A stretch of 64,000 bases of DNA from Leptasterias polaris (GCA_037783415.1 JAZGTN010000007.1:1371501-1435500); one strand, 5' to 3'. Numbered from the stretch's first letter, positions 23,001 through 31,235 are shown. The notes: a model not told the origin generated them from the sequence alone. Program-made: numbers and translations.

Positions 23001-26000
23001 AAAGGTAACTCTGGAGATATCAGACTCCAGAATGGTACCGAACCGACTGAAGGTAGCGTTGAGCTCTTCTATGAGAACGTTTGGCAGAGAGTTTGCGCAG
23101 ATGACTGGGGTATAGCAGAAGCCGAGACTGCCTGCTACCAGCTCGGCATGCCGGTACCCAACAACACAGTTCCTGGAGGGACGTTCGCTGGTAACACAAA
23201 TTTGGAATTTCTCTCTCACAAATTTCAATGTTCTACACAGCGACTATACCGTAAGCGCGGTCTTCAACTCTGCAGTTGGACACAACGAGAGACACCATGC
23301 AGCACCGGTGACGCTGGTGTTCAGTGTGGAGTATGGGGTGACGGTGAGTGTTTGGTTAACTGACCGTAAGCAAAGCTTGTTTCATCCATTCACTAACACT
23401 ATTTACTGATGTTGTAACGAATGCACCCAATGCTGGACTGGATGGTACTTTGTGGCAGTCTGTGGTACCAGTGCCAGCTGTACAAACAGAAGAAACCCAT
23501 GCACCCAATGCTAGCCTGGAAGGTATGGTACTTTGTGGCACTCTGTGGTAACAGTGTCAGCTGTACAAACAGAAGAAACCCATGCACTCAATGCTAGCCT
23601 GGAAGGTATGGTACTTTGTGGCAGTCTGTGGTACCAGTGTCAGCTGTACAAATAGAAGAAACCCATGCACCCAATGCTAGCCTGGAAGGTATGGTACTTT
23701 GTGGCAGTCTGTGGTACCAGTGTCAGCTGTACAAACAGAAGAAACCCATGCACCCAATGCTAGCCTGGAAGGTATGGTACTTTGTGGCACTCTGTGGTAC
23801 CAGTGCCAGCTGTACAAACAGAAGAAACCCATGCACCCAATGCTAGCCTGGAAGGTATGGTACTTTGTGGCAGTCTGTGGTACCATGAGTGTCAGCTGTA
23901 CAAACAGAAGAAACCCATGCACCCAATGCTAGCCTGGAAGGTATGGTACTTTGTGGCAGTCTGTGGTACCAGTGTCAGCTGTACAAATAGAAGAAACCCA
24001 TGCACCCAATGCTAGCCTGGAAGGTATGGTACTTTGTGGTAGTCTGTGGTACCAGTGTCAGCTGTACAAACAGAAGAAACCCATGCACCCAATGCTAGCC
24101 TGGAAGGTATGGTACTTTGTGGCAGTCTGTGGTACCATGAGTGTCAGCTATACAAACAGAAGAAACCCATGCACCCAATGCTAGCCTGGAAGGTATGGTA
24201 CTTTGTGGCAGTCTGTGGTACCATGAGTGTCAGCTGTACAAACAGAAGAAACCCATGCACCCAATGCTAGCCTGGAAGGTATGGTACTTTGTGGCAGTCT
24301 GTGGTACCAGTGTCAGCTGTACAAATAGAAGAAACCCATGCACCCAATGCTAGCCTGGAAGGTATGGTACTTTGTGGTAGTCTGTGGTACCAGTGTCAGC
24401 TGTACAAACAGAAGAAACCCATGCACCCAATGCTAGCCTGGAAGGTATGGTACTTTGTGGCAGTCTGTGGTACCAGTGTCAGCTGTGCAAACAGAAGAAA
24501 CCCATGCACCCAATGCTAGCCTGGAAGGTATGGTACTTTGTGGCAGTCTGTGGTACCAGTGTCAGCTGTACAAACAGAAGAAACCCATGCACTCAATGCT
24601 AGCCTGGAAGGTATGGTACTTTGTGGCAGTCTGTGGTAACAGTGTCAGCTGTACAAACAGAAGAAACCCATGCACCCAATGCTAGCCTGGAAGGTATGGT
24701 ACTTTGTGGTAGTCTGTGGTACCAGTGTCAGCTGTACAAATACCAATCCAAATACTGGCCACATTCTCAACAACATCAAGCTTCCCACCAAAAGCCAACA
24801 ACAACAATAACAGTAAAAATAACAAAAAAAGGTAGCAATGTTTTAGATTCATTTCATTCTTTTATTTTGGGTGAAAAATAATTGACTGGAGCAGGATTTT
24901 AACCATTGACCTCCAGATTAATGTGCCGGCACTCTACCAACTGAGCATTCTAGCCCTATTTTGGCGGTCTCCCTATTTTGTCAATATGTTTTGTTGGGGG
25001 TGCCACTCAGAAGCCATAAATCTTTAACTGTCTTGTAGCCATTCTTGTCAGTAAATTTGTTTATGTTTTATTTAATTTTTTTATTTCACATGTAGCAAAA
25101 GAAGGAGATTTTCGATTGAGTGGTGGACCTGACGTCTCCATTGGACGTGTTGAAGTTTTTCACGAAGGCCAATGGGGTGCAATTTGCCAAGGAGATTCCT
25201 TCACCAAAGAAGACAATATCGCCTGTCGTCAGTTGGGCTTCCTGTCATACAAGCGCAATTCCTACAGCATCAGCGACAATCTTCCAAAATTACCCGTCGT
25301 TCTAAGACTCACAGAATGCACTGGAAAAGAGAAAAGTGTGTTGGAGTGTTCCAATGGATTCGTTGATGACCACCCTCTTTGTACTGGTCCTTCATGTTGT
25401 CGTTTCTTCCTTCAAATGGAATGTGACCCCCGACCTCGGCCGGAGAGTAAGTAGAGACTCCTGGAAGACCGTCAGAACCTATTGATTGAAAGTTTTAGTT
25501 GTTAGTGGATATTTTGCTGGCACCGGCTATTTTTTAAGTAAAAGTTATGAAGCTGAAACGGCACCGAACATGTGCAGTGATTGTTTTTTGGAACGTTGTC
25601 ATGTGACTTTGTATAATCTGGAGATGAGAATCAGATCATTTTCGAATTTCGGACTTTATTTCCCTTTGAAAAAAAGGAGGCAATACAGGCAATATATCCA
25701 CTACCTTATTAAATCACTGTTTTTTTGTGTGATGGCAAAGCGGAACATGTTTCCATCGCTACTTTCACTGCTTCCCTGGTACTTTTTTTCCAGGTTTTGA
25801 CCTACGTCTAGTGAACGGACCCTATCCCAACCAGGGCATAGTTCAAGTGCTGTTTGGCGACCTCGAGGGGACAATATGCCATTGGGATTGGGAAAAATTG
25901 GATGCCAAGGTCGTCTGTCAGCAGCTAGGGTATGAATCTGTTGTTACTGAGATTTATGGCTGGGACGTCAATAAACTTTATGGCTATGTAGTGGAGGATT

Positions 26001-27726
26001 TCAAGATTCAGGATTTGAAGTGCGACGGGTCAGAGGGTGATCTAGCCGACTGTTACTATGTCATACCTGGTGATGACATATGCAGTGGATTCACTGGATC
26101 CCAGGCTGGTGTTATGTGCTACAGTGATGAGTACCCCAGTGTTGACCTAAGACCAGTAGACGGTAAGTCACATTACAATAAAGCTCAAATAAAGAATTTC
26201 CTTGTTTGGCCACAAAAACTCTGAAAGTATACATCCTTTTCCACAGATTGAGTGTGTTCTCGTTGATTTAGTAGGGTCATTAAACTTAATGGCTGAGTAG
26301 TTAATTTGTGGGGTATGGCTGGTATCTGGCGTTATTCGAGAGCCTCGAAGTGTGACGCCAGATTGTTTCAATTCAATTCAATTCAAACTCACATTTATTT
26401 CCATACTTCATGAAATTTCCAAACAGTACATATTATAAAGCCAAAACATTGATTTAAAGAAGTAACCAAAGAAGCATTATATAGAAGGCAGAAAATTAAA
26501 TAAGTATGGAGGCATCATCTAGAAGCCGAGCCTTGTGGTGAAATGCCTGATGGACAGACAAACAGAACGTAAACAGGAACAAGAACGTATGGATGGACAG
26601 ACAGGTTTGACAAAGACAGAAATAATGAAGATAAGTTGCTGAGTTGCATCCTGTTCTCTTCCCATAGCTGTGTGGTGCCATTGTTTCATCATCATTTTAT
26701 CTCTAACATGGCGGCCTGATAACGTTAATGCATAAGGTCCATTATTACTGCTTTGTCCTAGTTATATTTCTTGTTAACATTTGTGTATTTATCTAATATA
26801 GTGGATCATGCTGGAATAGGTAATAAAACTCGTAACACCATTATTGGTGTTGTCGTCGGGGTAGCAGCCTTGCTATTACTGTGTTGCATGTGCTACAGGA
26901 TGAATAGGAAATCTACACCACCTGATGAAGCAAACACAACAATGACGCAGACATCGGCTGGGAACCAGTATCAACCGGTAAACAACCAAGACACGAATGT
27001 ATGTAGCAAACTTAATTATATGGAAGATAGCGTTGATCACAGACGGCCAAATAGTTTCTCCATCACTCCATCCTTCGGGAAAGCTCTTAAGACCCATTTA
27101 TTTGACTCCTAGTTTTTGTAATTCTGTTTATACTTCTTGTTAAGCGCTGTGATACAGCTTTTGTAAGAGCGCTATATAAATGATTTTTTGTATGTTGTAT
27201 TTCTGACCAACTAGTAGCACTCATCATATTGAAAAATTTTCTCTATAGAGCTGTTTTCTATAAAAACTCTGAATGTTCTGTATGCAAACATGCATAATGT
27301 TACATTTATGTAAATGCTGTTAATACACAAGTGAGATGAATCCATTTAAAGCTAGTTTCGGAAGATAAAGCCAGATAGATTTTGTTATAAAATCCTAAAA
27401 TCCTCGGATAAAAATGGGGCTTAGCCAAGATACCATGTTGTTATGGCATTGCACTCCACACAAGCTATTATACAACCAAAAGCCTTCAGCCTGGTGTGTA
27501 TACAAGTGTGTATACGCCTGCAATTTGATGAGTAATTTTTCCTTAGAAAAAAAAATAAAATCTTTCTCTTTCAATTGAAAGAAAAGTGATTGTTTGTTCA
27601 ATTTGACAGGATCCACCGCCACAGTACAAGGATGTAACAAGCTCTCCTGAGTCGTACCCTGTTGTGTCCAGTGGACCACCACCAGGACCTGATCAGAGCA
27701 AGACGGTTGGGCAGACAGCAGTCTAG
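13951..27726 (+). CDS. multi-SRCR scavenger receptor-like membrane protein (14 exons)
   Basis: Reconstructed coding exons: 13951..14068, 15386..15772, 17676..17993, 18334..18669, 19026..19373, 20020..20337, 20506..20838, 21479..21826, 22243..22566, 23005..23343, 25096..25446, 25794..26162, 26802..26998, 27610..27726. All borders are AG..GT and all phases agree, giving about 1400 residues. Order: signal peptide (1-39), eleven SRCR domains (40-1296, one per exon, each with symmetric phase 1-1 borders), one membrane helix (about 1309-1328), and a short cytoplasmic tail with PPPQY. Most domains have six conserved cysteines, as in group A SRCR domains. It is likely a cell-surface recognition receptor, like the expanded SRCR families of echinoderm immune cells; the ligand is unknown. 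The domains follow an A-B-C cassette pattern repeated three times, then two divergent domains. Extra or skipped exons cannot be excluded without transcripts. Confidence 0.88.
14310..14375 (+). repeat. tRNA-like B-box fragment
   Basis: The text CCGGTTCGAATCCCGTACTG resembles a pol III B box. The preceding TTCACCTCTGTGGACCCCGG recurs in reverse at about 59252..59275. A decayed SINE head is likely. Confidence 0.4.
14403..14580. repeat. clustered short hairpins
   Basis: Blocks such as CTACTCCTAG, CTAGGAGTAG, TATGAGGTTCGTTC and GGAACGAACC occur in both orientations, so the block can fold into several hairpins. It lies next to a SINE in SRCR intron 1. It may be a degraded foldback element. Confidence 0.5.
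14588..14712 (+). mobile_element. tRNA-derived SINE copy 1
   Basis: It has an A-box-like CTAGATAACTCAGTTGGTGG and a B-box-like GGTTCAAATCC, preceded by ATTGACAAACTAGGGAGA. The same order is found in copies at 18712, 24879, 39078, 50517/51400 and 52657. It is not a working tRNA: the acceptor stem does not pair properly. Confidence 0.75.
15386..15772 (+). CDS. SRCR gene exon 2: SRCR domain 1 (type A)
   Basis: Residues 40-168, 387 bp, phase 1-1. Landmarks: LRLLGGPTDSVGRLEI, then FGTICDHNF, ACRQLGY, NCNGNEDKLIDCYY and VGIACTN. Type A is marked by the NCNGNE block shared with exons 5 and 8. It is longer than its sisters because of an insertion near KTYFDSSTYK and a longer C-terminal linker. Confidence 0.88.
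16183..16600. repeat. (GTTT)n microsatellite and probable retroelement debris
   Basis: A run of GTTT units lies at about 16185..16207, followed by AT-rich text beginning TTTCCATTCATACAACAAAT. This resembles an antisense LINE 3' end, as also near 26390. It lies in SRCR intron 2. No coding frame is retained and the assignment is weak. Confidence 0.4.
16859..17010. repeat. MITE-like element with short inverted ends
   Basis: The left end GGGGCCAATTTCACAAAG (about 16860) and right end CTTTGTGAAATCCACCTC (about 16992) are inverted copies. The spacing is about 150 bp, within SRCR intron 2. There is no coding capacity. Confidence 0.55.
17135..17525 (-). mobile_element. LINE fragment, ORF2 C-terminus
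   Basis: The minus-strand frame reads VLNVNWEQRTCMTNAELYG, KIRERGMRFTGHCSRSE and WEPKHERRKRGRPKLTY, then LWRAI. This is the recurrent C-terminal tail of RTE/CR1-type LINE polyproteins. It lies inside SRCR intron 2 in antisense and has no catalytic core. Confidence 0.8.
17676..17993 (+). CDS. SRCR gene exon 3: SRCR domain 2 (type B)
   Basis: Residues 169-274, 318 bp, phase 1-1. It reads GDLRLVGGRNPYEGRVEVF, WATFCSRHWDF, LACEKLGYRPATS and VDIVCGG. Type B lacks the CRQLG spelling and has LACEKLGYRP or QACQKLEYRP instead. Confidence 0.88.
18334..18669 (+). CDS. SRCR gene exon 4: SRCR domain 3 (type C)
   Basis: Residues 275-386, 336 bp, phase 1-1. It reads GRQGEVRLVDGSSTTEGRVE, CSDDWGVEEVQATCRQLG, PPPGGSFG and ITCTGQELTLQSC. 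It closely matches exon 7 at DNA level over most of its length. Confidence 0.88.
18712..18895 (-). mobile_element. tRNA-derived SINE copy 2
   Basis: In reverse, the B box (GGATTTGAACC) lies at 18732 and the A box (CTACCAACTGAGCTAC) at 18778. The body TTTGTTCGGGAGTGTCAGTC follows. It lies in SRCR intron 4. Confidence 0.75.
19026..19373 (+). CDS. SRCR gene exon 5: SRCR domain 4 (type A)
   Basis: Residues 387-502, 348 bp, phase 1-1. It reads AQELDLRLDYGPSNLEGRLE, WGPVCDSNFGMEEATVACRQ, NCNGNEENLLDCYH and GLVCSN. It opens the second A-B-C cassette. Confidence 0.88.
19670..19980. repeat. dispersed repeat in SRCR intron 5
   Basis: It contains GCTAGTCGAAACGTTGAGAC, a motif often seen in retroelement debris. 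A ~110-bp block (about 19871..19980; CTCCGCGGCAGTAGAA, CAAAATCTACCTAG) recurs at about 56004..56095 beside zinc-finger gene 7. Confidence 0.55.
20020..20337 (+). CDS. SRCR gene exon 6: SRCR domain 5 (type B)
   Basis: Residues 503-608, 318 bp, phase 1-1. It reads GDLRLAGGPNLYEGRVEVYI, WATICQDNVDFSWAEQACQK and VDIVCSG. Its first ~160 bp are about 95% like exon 9, while the rest is much more diverged. Confidence 0.88.
20506..20838 (+). CDS. SRCR gene exon 7: SRCR domain 6 (type C)
   Basis: Residues 609-719, 333 bp, phase 1-1. It reads GRQGQVRLISGSTETEGRVE, CSDDWGIEEVQATCRQLG, PPPGGSFG and ITCTGQELTLQNC. It is the closest relative of exon 4. Confidence 0.88.
20839..21478. other. SRCR intron 7
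   Basis: No repeat family or gene is recognised. A loosely repeated CTGATTTCC.ATTTT.GTTTGCCCT block occurs twice (about 21029 and 21127). Confidence 0.5.
21479..21826 (+). CDS. SRCR gene exon 8: SRCR domain 7 (type A)
   Basis: Residues 720-835, 348 bp, phase 1-1. It reads AEEFDLRLVNGKTITEGRVE, GEWGMFCETNV, LICKQLGFQ, NCNGNEESILKCYH and GVICSN. It opens the third cassette. Confidence 0.88.
22243..22566 (+). CDS. SRCR gene exon 9: SRCR domain 8 (type B)
   Basis: Residues 836-943, 324 bp, phase 1-1. It reads GDLRLAGGPNPYEGRVEVYI, WATVCQDNVDFSWGEQACQK and AVVCNG. Its 5' half is nearly the same as exon 6; its 3' half resembles exon 3 at RYGLGNGPI. Confidence 0.88.
23005..23343 (+). CDS. SRCR gene exon 10: SRCR domain 9 (type C)
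   Basis: Residues 944-1056, 339 bp, phase 1-1. It reads GNSGDIRLQNGTEPTEGSVE, VCADDWGIAEAETACYQLG, PGGTFAG and SWTQRETPCSTGDAGVQCG. It is the most diverged type C copy: the ITCTGQE block is replaced by KFQCSTQRLYRKRGLQLC. Confidence 0.85.
23414..24741. repeat. 83-bp minisatellite, ~16 units, in SRCR intron 10
   Basis: The unit contains GGTATGGTACTTTGTGGCAG, CTGTGGTACCAGTGTCAGCT, GTACAAACAGAAGAAACCCA and TGCACCCAATGCTAGCCTGG. Units start near 23441, 23522, 23605, 23688, 23771, 23854, 23940, 24023, 24106, 24192, 24278, 24361, 24444, 24527, 24610 and 24693. Three units are 86 bp because of an extra 3 bases (CCATGAGTG). Copies are almost identical, so the array is young and probably length-variable. 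Open frames here arise only from the repeat. Confidence 0.92.
24879..25035 (-). mobile_element. tRNA-derived SINE copy 3
   Basis: In reverse orientation it has a B-box-like GGATTTTAACCATTG and an A-box-like CTACCAACTGAGC. The body GTCTCCCTATTTTGTCAAT and TTTGTTGGGGGTGCCA follow. It lies between the minisatellite and SRCR exon 11. Confidence 0.75.
25096..25446 (+). CDS. SRCR gene exon 11: SRCR domain 10 (diverged type A)
   Basis: Residues 1057-1173, 351 bp, phase 1-1. It reads AKEGDFRLSGGPDVSIGRVE, WGAICQGDSF, IACRQLGF, ECTGKEKSVLEC and GPSCCRFFLQMECD. The NCNGNE block is altered to ECTGKE and there is an extra CC pair near the end. Confidence 0.85.
25794..26162 (+). CDS. SRCR gene exon 12: SRCR domain 11 (membrane-proximal)
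   Basis: Residues 1174-1296, 369 bp, phase 1-1. It reads SFDLRLVNGPYPNQGIVQVL, GTICHWDWEKLDAKVVCQQL, LKCDGSEGDLADCYY and GVMCYSDE. It fits none of the A, B or C types closely. It is the longest SRCR exon after exon 2 and sits next to the membrane helix. Confidence 0.87.
26315..26390. repeat. short dispersed repeat and (TTCAA)n
   Basis: GGTATCTGGCGTTATTC and AGCCTCGAAGTGTGACGCCA also occur, slightly changed, at about 38884..38934 and 52391..52437. An ATTCA simple repeat follows at about 26368..26388, then AT-rich text like an antisense LINE end. Confidence 0.5.
26802..26998 (+). CDS. SRCR gene exon 13: membrane helix and tail start
   Basis: Residues 1297-1362. VDHAGIGNKTRNT leads to the hydrophobic TIIGVVVGVAALLLLCCMCY, then positive RMNRKS. 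It enters in phase 1 and leaves in phase 0 at a GTATGT donor, matching exon 14. The helix is a single pass and the N-terminus faces outside. Confidence 0.85.
27040..27190 (+). mobile_element. LINE 3'-end fragment in SRCR intron 13
   Basis: It encodes SFGKALKTHLFDS then a stop, the usual end of CR1/L2-type ORF2. A 3' UTR follows with TTAAGCGCTGTGATACAGCT and GAGCGCTATATAAATGA. It is open in frame with the preceding exon only by chance. Confidence 0.6.
27610..27726 (+). CDS. SRCR gene exon 14: cytoplasmic tail and stop
   Basis: Residues 1363-1400: DPPPQYKDVTSSPESYPVVS, then SGPPPGPDQSKTVGQTAV and TAG. PPPQY fits the PPxY ligand of WW domains such as those of Nedd4-type ubiquitin ligases, which would suit endocytic control; this role is inferred. 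No ITAM or ITIM is evident. Confidence 0.82.
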   Translation, partial: DPPPQYKDVTSSPESYPVVSSGPPPGPDQSKTVGQTAV

Positions 27727-27773
27727 ACGTTATGGAAGTTCAGCCACTAGAGGGAGGTGTTTCAGATTTCCTT

Positions 27774-28080
27774 CAATAGACCTTTCTATTGCAACGTCAC
27801 AGCCCAAGTTTTTGCCAACCAAGGTTTGAAAACTATGGAAAGCCATAAAGGCAAAACAAACGGATAGCCACAGATTGTAACAGTGTTACACAAATATTCA
27901 AAAATAGTGTTGAATTGGTTGGCAAAGCAGCCAATCTTGGGAGGTATTTGATTTAATTGAAAGCTTGTAGAAAATGTTGAATTTGGTTAAAACATGTTAA
28001 CACAATTGAATGTTTTTCTAACATTCAGCCGCCCATTCCAGCCAATGCGGTTTGTTTATCAACAATGGAAAGGTCTATTG
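27774..28080. mobile_element. MITE in the SRCR 3' UTR
   Basis: The ends 27774..27791 and 28063..28080 are 18-bp inverted repeats with one mismatch (CAATAGACCTTTCTATTG and CAATGGAAAGGTCTATTG). An inner inverted pair reads TTTGCCAACC and GGTTGGCAAA. It lies between the stop at 27726 and the poly(A) signal at 28182, so it is probably transcribed. Confidence 0.75.
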
Positions 28081-28104
28081 TTCTTATAAAGTGCTAGTTG
28101 GTTC

Positions 28105-28310
28105 TGGTAAAACAGGGTGCCATTTGCTTGCGATGGTAGAGATTTTCATACGGGATGCAATGATTTTTGTACATTGTTTTAAATAAATAATTTGTATGTC
28201 TAAATGTAATACGCTTTCCTCCCACGACTTCTTGCGTCGCAATCTGTGAACTCATAAAACTGGTGTTCCTATTTCTGAGGTTTCAATGTTGGCAGGTATG
28301 CATCCTGGCT
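28105..28310 (+). repeat. direct repeat, copy 1
   Basis: It matches 29186..29370 with modest divergence, sharing TTTGCTTGCGA, GTAATACGCTTT, and CTGGTGTTCCTATTTCTGAG followed by GTTTCAATGTTGGCAG. The pair flanks a SINE and suggests a local duplication of the receptor's 3' end. Confidence 0.7.
28182..28187 (+). terminator. putative poly(A) signal of the SRCR gene
   Basis: AATAAA lies 456 bases after the stop codon, in TTTTAAATAAATAATTTG. It is the first clear AATAAA downstream of the stop. The 3' end is inferred. Confidence 0.5.
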
Positions 28311-28479
28311 ATATAACTGTTGCTAAAGGTGTTGCAAAAGGTGTAGTACACTTCAACGCATGATGATGCCGAATTCTAGCCGTTGTGTAGCTGCCAATTC
28401 TGACACTGCCTCAAATTCACATGGTTCGGTTGTTTAGACTTTGTGATTAACTTATGCAATAGGGTAATTTTGCATATAA

Positions 28480-28746
28480 GGGATAATGAATATAATTTTG
28501 TTTTTACCCTTACACCGATGTGTGTTAAGCACTGTATACTCAGGACTTTCCCGAGTTCTGTGAAAAAAATCCACAGGCAAATCACTCGGGTAGGATTCGA
28601 ACCCACGACCTTTGCACTGCTAGAGCAGATGTCTTACCACTAGACCACCGAGCTAGCCCGGTGGCTAGAGGCAGTTCGAATCATTAGCAGCGGGTACCGC
28701 AACAATTTAATAGATGTTATTTAGCATCGGGGATAATGAATATAAT
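28480..28746 (-). mobile_element. tRNA-derived SINE (second family) with 17-bp target duplication
   Basis: The identical 17-mer GGGATAATGAATATAAT flanks it at 28480..28496 and 28730..28746, a target-site duplication. In reverse, the head carries the A-box-like TAGCTCGGTGGTCTAGTGGT and the B box GGTTCGAATCC. The intact duplication implies fairly recent insertion. It is not a working tRNA because the stems are imperfect and a long body is attached. Confidence 0.85.
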
Positions 28747-29185
28747 CATTATGCATTGTACTTGAGTTAAATGCAATCCTTTTTCTAATTCATCTTTATA
28801 TTTTACTAAACCAACAAAGGAATTGAAATTTGACCTTTGTTTATTGAATCTACTTTTAATTATCATCTACTTCGTCAGCGGAATACAAATATTTAATAGT
28901 AAGTCCGGCTGACCGGTGTTTTGATCGGTCATTGGCAGCTCAGTCTCGAGAGACCATGCTAAATGCGCCCCTGGAGTGTTGTCTGTTTGTGGTGTCCTGA
29001 CGTCGTCTGCTGTGACTGTGCAGTCCGATGCATGAGTGGCAGTCCCTGTTGCACTTGGTACAGACACATACCTGCCAACTGTTCAAATTTAATTGGAATT
29101 GGCCAGATTTTTGAGATTACAGGCCGCAAAAAATCAGAACATTTCTATTTCTGACAATGACAGCCAGACCAAAAAGTTCTGGCAA

Positions 29186-29370
29186 ACGAGGGTGCAGTTT
29201 GCTTGCGACAGTAGAGATTTTCTTACAAGATTTTTGTACGTTGTTTGTAATACATACATAATTTGTATGTCTACATGTAATACGCTTTACTTGCACGACT
29301 TCGTGCGTCGCGATCTTTGAACTAAAAAAACTGGTGTTCCTATTTCTGAGGTTTCAATGTTGGCAGTTAT
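29186..29370 (+). repeat. direct repeat, copy 2
   Basis: Partner of 28105..28310, sharing GTAATACGCTTTACTTGCA-like text and CTGGTGTTCCTATTTCTGAG. About 29371..29780 shows no gene. Confidence 0.7.
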
Positions 29371-29789
29371 GGACATGCAAATAGAAGCCTGGAGTGAATG
29401 GGTTTCTGCAGCGCGATTCTTTCGTGCCCTCCTTTCTGCTACTAGCTGACCTCTCTTCATATCTGCTTCGTTTTGATTGGTATACTTATAAATACTTCAC
29501 ACTAACAGGTTTGACCAAATATCTGCCACCATCCCAAAACTATATGAAAAAATTGTGAGGGGAAATGTTTTTGATATTTTGTTATTTTTTATAAATCATA
29601 TCTCTTGCCATGCTATGTCCGATTGCTAGCCGATTTTACCCGAAAATTTATTGTAAAATTTGAAATAATTATATTGTCTAAACTCGTTCAGAGAAAAAAA
29701 TTCTCTGAAATAAAACGTTTTCCACAAAAATCAAGCCAAGCAACTTTAATATAAAGACTGACTCAATCCTACCTATCGGATCCGGTTGT

Positions 29790-30950
29790 TCATGATTTTT
29801 CGGTCCCTCAGGGGTCGGTTCTTGGACCGCTGTGGTTCACAGTGTACACCTACCCAGTTCATAGCATCATCATGAAACACAAACTGAACTATCATGTATA
29901 TGCTGATGACACTCAGTTATATTTCTCTTTTAAACCATCCAAAAATTTTGCTGATGAGAGCATCAGTCGTATTGAAACATGTGTTGGTGAAATTCGTGTT
30001 TGGATGCAAGAAAATTTCCTTAAGCTTAATGACAACAAAACTGAATGTATGATATTTGTTCACGCCAACAACTCTCTAAAGTTACTATTCCCCATATTAA
30101 TATAGGTGACTCCGAAGTTACCGCTGTTACCAAAGCTCGTAATCTTGGTGTGATATTCGACTCTTCCATGACACTTAGTTCTCATATCTCTAGTATTGCA
30201 CTTTCTACGACATTTCACATTCGTAATATAGGCAAAGTAAGGACATTTTAACACAAAATGCAACTGAGCAGATAGTACACTCGGTCGTAGTTTCCAGACT
30301 TGACATGTGTAACTCACTTCATTATGGTCTTCCTTGTACTCAAATTGAACGTCTTCAGCGCATTCAGAACTATGCTGCTCGTGTTATTACCTTGACTAAA
30401 AGTCCTGCCATATAAAACGCCGATTTTGAAAGAATTACACTGGTTACAGTAAGCAGTAGGATTAAGTATAAACTTCTGCTTTTTGTGTATAAATCACTCA
30501 CCAACAATGCCCCTGCATATATTGATGATCTTCTCAAACCTTACAATCCTCCTCGCAAACTCCGGTCTTACAATTCTAGCCTCCTTATTGAGCCCATATC
30601 CAATCATTCATGGGGAGATCGATCTTGTTTCCATGCTGGGCCACGCCTATTATGGAACAAATTGCCAGCACAAGTAAAATTATCCGTTTCTTTAGACCAT
30701 TTTCAAAAAACCTTGAAGACCCGTCTTTTCAATCAATTATTTGAGTAAATGGTTTGTTTTTTACAAGTGTTTTTGATATATTTTTAAATTGGATTTCTTT
30801 ACTATGTATTGTATTCTGGATTAGTCTTCAAAGCTAAGGCCTAAGTTTCTATTTTGGTTATTGTACATAATATTGTTTGTTTTAGCGCCATGGGCATTTT
30901 CGTGGATTTGTGCGCTTTATAAGTTTTTATTATTATTTATTATTATTATT
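29790..30950 (+). mobile_element. LINE fragment with reverse transcriptase YADD motif
   Basis: It encodes SVPQGSVLGPLWF and YHVYADDTQLYFSF, which are reverse transcriptase motifs including the catalytic YADD. After frame breaks come ERLQRIQNYAARVI, DDLLKPYNPPRKLRSYN and LFNQLFE. It ends in an (ATT)n tail at about 30928..30950. It is the longest copy of the family also seen at 9699..10402. Multiple frameshifts make it dead. Confidence 0.87.
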
Positions 30951-31235
30951 TGTTTGTGACTATTGTGGGAAGGCTTTTTCTCGACACCCTTTGTTTGTGA
31001 TGTTTATAAAAAAGCCTTTTCACATAATGCTGCCTGACAAACCAACGAACGTGTCCTCACCTGGAGAAAAAAACATGATTTGTTTGTGACCATTGTGGAC
31101 TCAAAAGCCTTTTCACAAAAACTTATATTGATTATCCATCAGTGTGTTCACACTGTGAGAAACCATTTGTTTGTGATTAATGTGGAGTTGATTTTAGCAA
31201 AGAGAATTAAGCATACTCTCATCCATAAGACTTAA
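30951..31235 (+). pseudogene. zinc-finger gene remnant
   Basis: It starts immediately after the LINE tail with [13 protein letters not shown] and continues through broken fingers (CDHCGLKSLF, HQCVHTVRNHLFV-like text) with shifts and stops. No usable frame remains. It may be the distal half of a zinc-finger gene once joined to sequence like 9308..9698. Confidence 0.75.

Noticed and set aside
23616..24881. Series of ~76-residue open frames in the minisatellite
   Set aside because: They are the same 83-bp repeat read over and over and each ends at the TAG within the unit; no protein gene is supported.
26771..27112. SRCR exon 13 continuing to a stop at 27112
   Set aside because: The extension enters LINE 3' sequence (KALKTHLFDS). 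A GTATGT donor at 26999 joins in phase to exon 14, which carries a better tail.
28590..28665. Possible tRNA gene on the minus strand
   Set aside because: It is flanked by a 17-bp target duplication and has a SINE body; it is a mobile copy.
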